This document shows positions 5,277-8,956 of a stretch of DNA of 8,956 bases, one piece after another. Origin of the DNA: Prevotella sp. (GTDB lineage: Bacteria; Bacteroidota; Bacteroidia; Bacteroidales; Bacteroidaceae). A program made the position numbers and the translations under genes. Below the pieces are notes generated by a model. The model worked only from the letters and a program-made list of their open reading frames with translations, was not told where the DNA came from and did not search any database. How positions within the stretch are numbered: the first letter of the stretch is position 1; each line of letters starts with the position of its first letter. The DNA is taken from assembly GCA_016283605.1 (NCBI GenBank), contig JAEENF010000082.1, positions 1 to 8,956 of the forward strand, given 5' to 3'.

Positions 5277-5738
5277 TTATTGGTTGTTGATAATTGTTTC
5301 TACTGTAATAATCGTGCTCTCGCGTCCGATGACACGGACGTTAGCACCTTCAGGGATATCCTGCGACTCGTTGGTGACAGCCTTCCAGATGTCGCCGTCG
5401 ATCTGTACACGACCGAAGGCGTCAGCCTTTACAGCCTCGACCACCCTACCCTGTCGGCCCATCAGCGCATCAGCATTGCTCACGCGGTTGTCCTCGCCCT
5501 TGTGCAGATAGCGCTGGGCAAAGGGACGTACCCAGAAGAGGCTGATGAGTGTGAAGACGGCGAAGGTCGCCAGCTGGATATAGATGTTGCCGCCCAGTGC
5601 AGCCGCGATGGCCGCAAAGAACGCACCGATGGAGAAGCAGATGATGAAGAAGTCACCCGCCGTGAGCTCCAGAATCAGACAGATGACGGATACTACCGCC
5701 CACATCTGCCATAAGTGTTGTGCCAAATACTCAATCAT
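5277..5738 (-). CDS. nfeD: NfeD-family membrane protein (short form)
   Basis: The 153-residue protein has three membrane segments (about 12-27, 29-49 and 52-70), with the family's LELTAGDFFIICFSIGA stretch in the first two. A soluble C-terminal OB-fold follows (about 88-150) with the typical LMGRQGRV...GRVQIDGDIWKAV...IPEGANVRVIG pattern. It lacks the N-terminal ClpP-like protease part of long NfeD proteins, so it is the short type found beside SPFH proteins (compare YbbJ with QmcA in E. coli). It is thought to act with the SPFH partner in the membrane, with the OB-fold as an interaction module. It lies 12 bases after the preceding gene and 12 bases before qmcA, so the three are almost certainly co-transcribed. 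Confidence 0.92.
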   Translation of the reverse strand: MIEYLAQHLWQMWAVVSVICLILELTAGDFFIICFSIGAFFAAIAAALGGNIYIQLATFAVFTLISLFWVRPFAQRYLHKGEDNRVSNADALMGRQGRVVEAVKADAFGRVQIDGDIWKAVTNESQDIPEGANVRVIGRESTIITVETIINNQ

Positions 5739-5750
5739 AACTGCAAATAT

Positions 5751-6398
5751 TTAAAGTGATAAAACAAAGTCATCCCAATCTTTCGACGAGCCCTTCTGTC
5801 CGAAGACCTTGGTGTACAGGCGGCTACGTGTAGAGGCGACGCTCTCCTTCGAGTGAGCCGTCAGCAGGGCGATGTCCTTCGGCTGGATCCTCACCTTGAT
5901 GAGAAGACTCACGTGATAGTCCTGCTCAGACATACGGTAGAGGTTGTAGAGCTTCTCCGTAAACCCTGTGTAGATGCTGTTCACCAGTTCTGCCAGCTGG
6001 ATCCAGTCCTGATGGCTCAGGCTCCTGCCGCTGTTCAGGCACTGCTGCAGACGATGGTAGATCTCTGAGGAGAAGATGACGGTCTCGGCCTGCTGGCGCT
6101 TCTCGTTCTCAATCATCGCCACCTTATTATTATAGTCAAGGGTGGCCTTCTTCTCTTCCAGTTCCAGACGGAGCAACGAGTTCTCGTCACCCAGTTTCTG
6201 CAGCAGCGTTTCCAGCTCGCGGATCTTCGCCTCGTTCTGGGCAATGTTCTGCTGACTCTGGGACTGTTGGGTCTCCTGCAGTGCGCGTACCTTATCAAGA
6301 CGGTCCTGCAAAGCTACCACCTTCCTGCGGCTAGCCTGAATGGTCACCACGAACAGTACGGCATAAACCAGTATTCCTATGATTATCTCGTAGATCAT
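5751..6398 (-). CDS. Membrane-anchored coiled-coil protein with LuxR-like helix-turn-helix C-terminus
   Basis: The 215-residue protein has one N-terminal membrane segment (about 3-21), then a Gln/Glu/Lys-rich coiled coil (about 22-107), a linker (108-152) and a C-terminal domain (about 155-215). This last part reads MSEQDYHVSLLIKVRIQPKDIALLT and then SKESVASTRSRLYTKVFG, followed by SSKDWDDFV. It resembles the divergent LuxR-type HTH that ends many Bacteroidales membrane regulators (usually behind TPR repeats and a TM segment): SEQDY in place of LTxxE, an IALLT recognition-turn region, and SVxSTRSRLYTKVF as the DNA-contacting helix. TPR repeats and any other sensor domain are absent. With N-in topology the HTH would be cytoplasmic. 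It is first in a cluster with nfeD and qmcA, so it may regulate or be part of the microdomain complex. DNA binding is inferred, not shown. Confidence 0.72.
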   Translation of the reverse strand: MIYEIIIGILVYAVLFVVTIQASRRKVVALQDRLDKVRALQETQQSQSQQNIAQNEAKIRELETLLQKLGDENSLLRLELEEKKATLDYNNKVAMIENEKRQQAETVIFSSEIYHRLQQCLNSGRSLSHQDWIQLAELVNSIYTGFTEKLYNLYRMSEQDYHVSLLIKVRIQPKDIALLTAHSKESVASTRSRLYTKVFGQKGSSKDWDDFVLSL

Positions 6399-6402
6399 GG
6401 TG

Positions 6403-6434
6403 CAAAGTTACGACTTTGTTTCTATACTTCCAAG
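6403..6434 (-). promoter_or_regulatory. Promoter of the TM/HTH-nfeD-qmcA cluster
   Basis: TAACTTTG (6410-6403 on the minus strand) is a perfect -7 element, and CTTG (6434-6431), 20 bases upstream, is a 3/4 match to TTTG. The -7 element ends only 4 bases before the ATG at 6398, so transcription would begin at or within a few bases of the start codon, implying a leaderless or nearly leaderless mRNA. Confidence 0.7.
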
Positions 6435-6441
6435 AAATTTT

Positions 6442-6488
6442 GTTTGCAATAGTTCGCAATCATTTTTTTAGTTCGCAAAAGTTTGCAA
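6442..6488. repeat. Four-copy GTTYGCAA direct-repeat array (operator-like)
   Basis: Copies lie at 6442-6449 (GTTTGCAA), 6452-6459 (GTTCGCAA), 6471-6478 (GTTCGCAA) and 6481-6488 (GTTTGCAA), all in the same orientation. Start-to-start spacing is 10, 19 and 10 bases, close to one and two helical turns. The outer pair shares T and the inner pair shares C at the variable base. The array begins 8 bases upstream of the -33 element at 6431-6434, a position typical of activator sites. The binding protein is unknown; the neighbouring HTH protein is one candidate. Confidence 0.65.
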
Positions 6489-6493
6489 AGGCA

Positions 6494-6526
6494 GTCAGAA
6501 ACGCCTTTTTACAGGCGTTATCTGAC
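6494..6526 (-). terminator. Hairpin overlapping the stop codon of the C10 protease gene
   Basis: On the minus strand GTCAG(A)TAACGCC pairs with GGCGTTTCTGAC across a short A-rich loop (6526-6494). The TAA stop (6520-6518) is inside the ascending arm. The following T-rich stretch is interrupted (CCTTTG, then CTTTTG), so it is a weak intrinsic terminator or an mRNA 3'-end protecting hairpin. Confidence 0.5.
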
Positions 6527-8956
6527 ATATACCTTTCGCGTCTGTCCGTTCTTCAGACGAAGGATCTGCACACCTTTCTGACCGCTGTCGACCTTCCGGC
6601 CCTGCATATCGTAGCGTCCCTCGACCTCATTTTCGTCGATTGTGAGCGAACTGATGCCTGCAGCGATAGCTTCGTCGATCATTGACTGGACAAGGTCTAA
6701 AGTATCGATAAACGTGGTAGCATAATCGTATGCCTCAATGACATTATGAGATACAATATCCAATTTATTGTCGAGAACATCGATTGCTTCTGCGAACTGC
6801 TTCTCAGCCGTTGGAGCATAGCTTTCTATGCTCTCAGCCTTGGCATTCACTTCATCGGGGGATTCCATCTTGTCTGTTTCTTGTTTTACCCAGTTTTCCA
6901 CCTTCTCGAGTTCTGTCTTCTCAGCATTCAAGATCTTCTCGACATTGGCAGCGTAATTTTTAAGTGTAGTAATCTGGTCGGTAATGACATCACGGCCCTG
7001 GATGAATTCTGTAAGATATCCTTGCAGTTGTCCGAGTGCTTCAGTGGCATCCTGATAGTCTTCGTCACTCATGGCACGTGTCTTTGCCGCAGGACTATTC
7101 TCCTCGATGAGTTTCCCGAGGGCCTCAATCTTTGCTGTCAGTGTCTCAATGGCTTTGTCGACGATGGCCATCTTTTCGGTGAAGACCTTGATGCTGTCTA
7201 GTCCCCTATCGTATGCGATTTGATGGTTTGCAATCTGAGTCTTCAGGTCGTCGATGGCCTTCTGCAGACGGTCCTTGGCCTTCGCCAGCTTCTCCTGTTC
7301 CTCCTGTTGCTGGGCACTCTCCTTGGCTGTTGATATCGCCTTATCGATGTCGGCACCCAAGGTCTTGGTGTCAGTAGCGATGTCAGAGACACTCAGCGTC
7401 TTCAGCGTTGCCTCTAACGTAGCGGTATCGATGGCCTTGAGTTTTGCATCATCGGCAGTGATTGCGGCGATACAGTTGTTGTACTGTATCTGGGCTTTCT
7501 CCAGATCTTCCTTCTTGGTGATCGTGGGGATAGCTGCTGCCAGCGTCTTCAGGGCTTCGGAAATCCCAGTAATGTCTGCCTCAACGCCGGATACGGTCTT
7601 CTGATCTTCGGACAGAATCGCATCCAGCGTAACAACGGACTCGCTGATGCCTGACAGACTCTGCCACAGTTTCTGACGACGGTCTTCGAACTCTTTCTTC
7701 TGATCGGCCGTCAGATACTCGTCTTTCTGCAGCTTATCATCGAGCTCCTTAAGAGATGCTATGACGGGTTTGATGTCATCGTTGATGGTCTTTGTGGCAC
7801 TCTGATAGCCATCCAGCGCCTTCTTCTTGTCTGCGGCAAGGTCTGTGAGCGTTGCCAGTTGGGCGCTGGCGCTTGTAACAGCGGTTGACAGCTGATCCAA
7901 CTGTTCCTGAGTGACCTCGGGGTCAGGATCCGGATCCGGCTGCGGATCAGGCTCTGTACCTTCAGGCTCGCCCACATAGAGTTTCAGCTTCTTATCCGCA
8001 GAGATAACTGCTGTTAGATAATACTTATCACTGCCGTAGTCATCGAGATACTCACCCACCCCAGCCTGACGACTGACGAACACAATCTTATAGGTACCAG
8101 GATCTAAATAGGGGATATGGAATGTAACCTGAGGGAAATAAACCACAGGAGAAACCTCATATAAAGAACCCTTATCATATATGTAATCTATGAAGTTATC
8201 ACCTTTACAAAGCTTATAGTTTATATCAAAGGTGTAAGTATTGGTAAACGCATTAACCAACATACATTCCACAGTAACCATATAATAACTATTACCAATC
8301 AGTTCGTACTCTGTATCGTCCACAGTGAGGTCTTTCAGTGTCAACGCAACATTTTCATCCACCACCTGATAGGTTTCCACATCATCCTTCGAGATACCCA
8401 CGATAGCGGTCTGACCCGTATCATAGGCACCGCTACCACCTCCGACGCCTAAATCAGCAGGATCCAATGCATCCAGCCTATAATAGCCATCCACAGTAAC
8501 GGACTGACCCCAACCCCAGTTGACGGCATATAAACCATCTTTGTAGCCATGTACCACGAAAGCATGTCCGGCATAGCCGTCCAATTCAGCAATATAACTC
8601 TGTCCTGTATAGATGACAGGACGCTGTGCAGCGAGTTCGCTATAGATCAGTTCTTCCCAGTCATCATCCTTATAGTTTTCACGTTCCACATATTTCACAC
8701 CAGCACCATAATGGAAGTAATTCTTCAGGGCGTTTTCTGGTTCATTATTATAAATAGATGTATTATCGATACCAAAATCAGCCTGACAACCGAAAGCACA
8801 ATACTGCATCAACTTAGCCACAGCATCACCAGCTGGTGTACCCGTTGCAGGATTATCAGTCATCGCTGCCCAGTTAAAGGTCGTTGCCGGAAGACCTGGA
8901 TAAGAGACACTCTTCCCTTTAACCGTATAACCTGGAATCTCCGTCGTTGCTGCCTG
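6518..8956 (-). CDS. Streptopain-like (C10) cysteine protease with long helical extension and C-terminal tail; 5' end beyond the window
   Basis: The frame is open to the right edge, so the 5' end, signal peptide, pro-region and catalytic Cys lie outside. The 31 codons before the internal ATG at 8863 read as C10 sequence (LPATTFNW). The catalytic His is in GHAFVVHGY (codon 8566-8564), followed by VNWGWGQ and DGYYRLDALDPADLGVGGGSGAYDTGQTAIVGI, very like the end of streptococcal SpeB. The usual WGWGG is WGWGQ. About 140 residues of beta-rich Ig-like sequence follow, then a PDPQPDPDPDPEV linker (about 7918-7960). Next come about 380 residues of Ala/Lys/Asp/Glu/Gln-rich helix predicted to form long coiled coils. 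A C-terminal module ends YDMQGRKV...GQKGVQILRLKNGQTRKVYVR, the Bacteroidales T9SS-type tail pattern. It is probably secreted or surface-displayed; the helical part may act as a stalk or binding module. Confidence 0.88.
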   Translation of the reverse strand, partial: QAATTEIPGYTVKGKSVSYPGLPATTFNWAAMTDNPATGTPAGDAVAKLMQYCAFGCQADFGIDNTSIYNNEPENALKNYFHYGAGVKYVERENYKDDDWEELIYSELAAQRPVIYTGQSYIAELDGYAGHAFVVHGYKDGLYAVNWGWGQSVTVDGYYRLDALDPADLGVGGGSGAYDTGQTAIVGISKDDVETYQVVDENVALTLKDLTVDDTEYELIGNSYYMVTVECMLVNAFTNTYTFDINYKLCKGDNFIDYIYDKGSLYEVSPVVYFPQVTFHIPYLDPGTYKIVFVSRQAGVGEYLDDYGSDKYYLTAVISADKKLKLYVGEPEGTEPDPQPDPDPDPEVTQEQLDQLSTAVTSASAQLATLTDLAADKKKALDGYQSATKTINDDIKPVIASLKELDDKLQKDEYLTADQKKEFEDRRQKLWQSLSGISESVVTLDAILSEDQKTVSGVEADITGISEALKTLAAAIPTITKKEDLEKAQIQYNNCIAAITADDAKLKAIDTATLEATLKTLSVSDIATDTKTLGADIDKAISTAKESAQQQEEQEKLAKAKDRLQKAIDDLKTQIANHQIAYDRGLDSIKVFTEKMAIVDKAIETLTAKIEALGKLIEENSPAAKTRAMSDEDYQDATEALGQLQGYLTEFIQGRDVITDQITTLKNYAANVEKILNAEKTELEKVENWVKQETDKMESPDEVNAKAESIESYAPTAEKQFAEAIDVLDNKLDIVSHNVIEAYDYATTFIDTLDLVQSMIDEAIAAGISSLTIDENEVEGRYDMQGRKVDSGQKGVQILRLKNGQTRKVYVR

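Noticed and set aside
6442..6488. CRISPR-like interpretation of the GTTYGCAA repeats
   Set aside because: Units are 8 bases with 2-11 base gaps, far too small for CRISPR repeats and spacers, and there are no cas genes.

Overview
The window looks like chromosomal DNA of a Bacteroidales bacterium, most likely Prevotella or a close relative. Four sites carry the Bacteroidetes -7 promoter element TAnnTTTG, most with a TTTG-like -33 element about 20 bases upstream. Start sites lack strong Shine-Dalgarno sequences. The protein families also fit: an HU-HIG DNA-binding protein with a smalltalk-type microprotein, a streptopain-like C10 protease with a Bacteroidales-type C-terminal tail, and a TM/coiled-coil/LuxR-like regulator. 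The assignment rests on recognition of these features, not on a database search.

Layout. Positions 1-1372 (+) hold a promoter with a long leader, an HU-HIG protein with a Gly/Ser linker and a C-terminal Ig-like domain, and a 38-residue smalltalk-type microprotein. An interleaved inverted-repeat element follows at 1371-1457. A terminator hairpin at 1479-1514 is physically merged with the promoter of the next gene, a small secreted outer-membrane beta-barrel protein (1554-2153, +). A hairpin at 2172-2214 ends that gene and also lies just past the 3' end of a convergent tRNA-Arg(ACG) (2219-2292, -), which has its own promoter.

Everything from 2406 to the right edge is on the minus strand. Reading in the direction of transcription: a C10-type cysteine protease with a long helical extension (5' end beyond the window, stop at 6518); a three-gene cluster of membrane coiled-coil/HTH protein, NfeD and a QmcA-like SPFH protein with 12-base gaps (6398 to 4317); dapA with its own -7 box; and an AraC-family regulator 27 bases behind dapA. 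NfeD and SPFH proteins are known partners in membrane microdomain scaffolds. The TM/HTH protein in front of them is a plausible regulatory or structural companion. DapA supplies the lysine/diaminopimelate pathway.

The most interesting points are small ones: an apparent A19-U56 replacement of the near-universal G19-C56 elbow pair in the tRNA-Arg; a four-copy GTTYGCAA array with 10/19/10 spacing just upstream of a promoter that seems to make a leaderless mRNA; period-7 tandem repeats at two gene junctions that place stop codons in all three frames; and the interleaved dyad element after the microprotein. I saw no CRISPR array, insertion sequence, integrase or obvious defence system.
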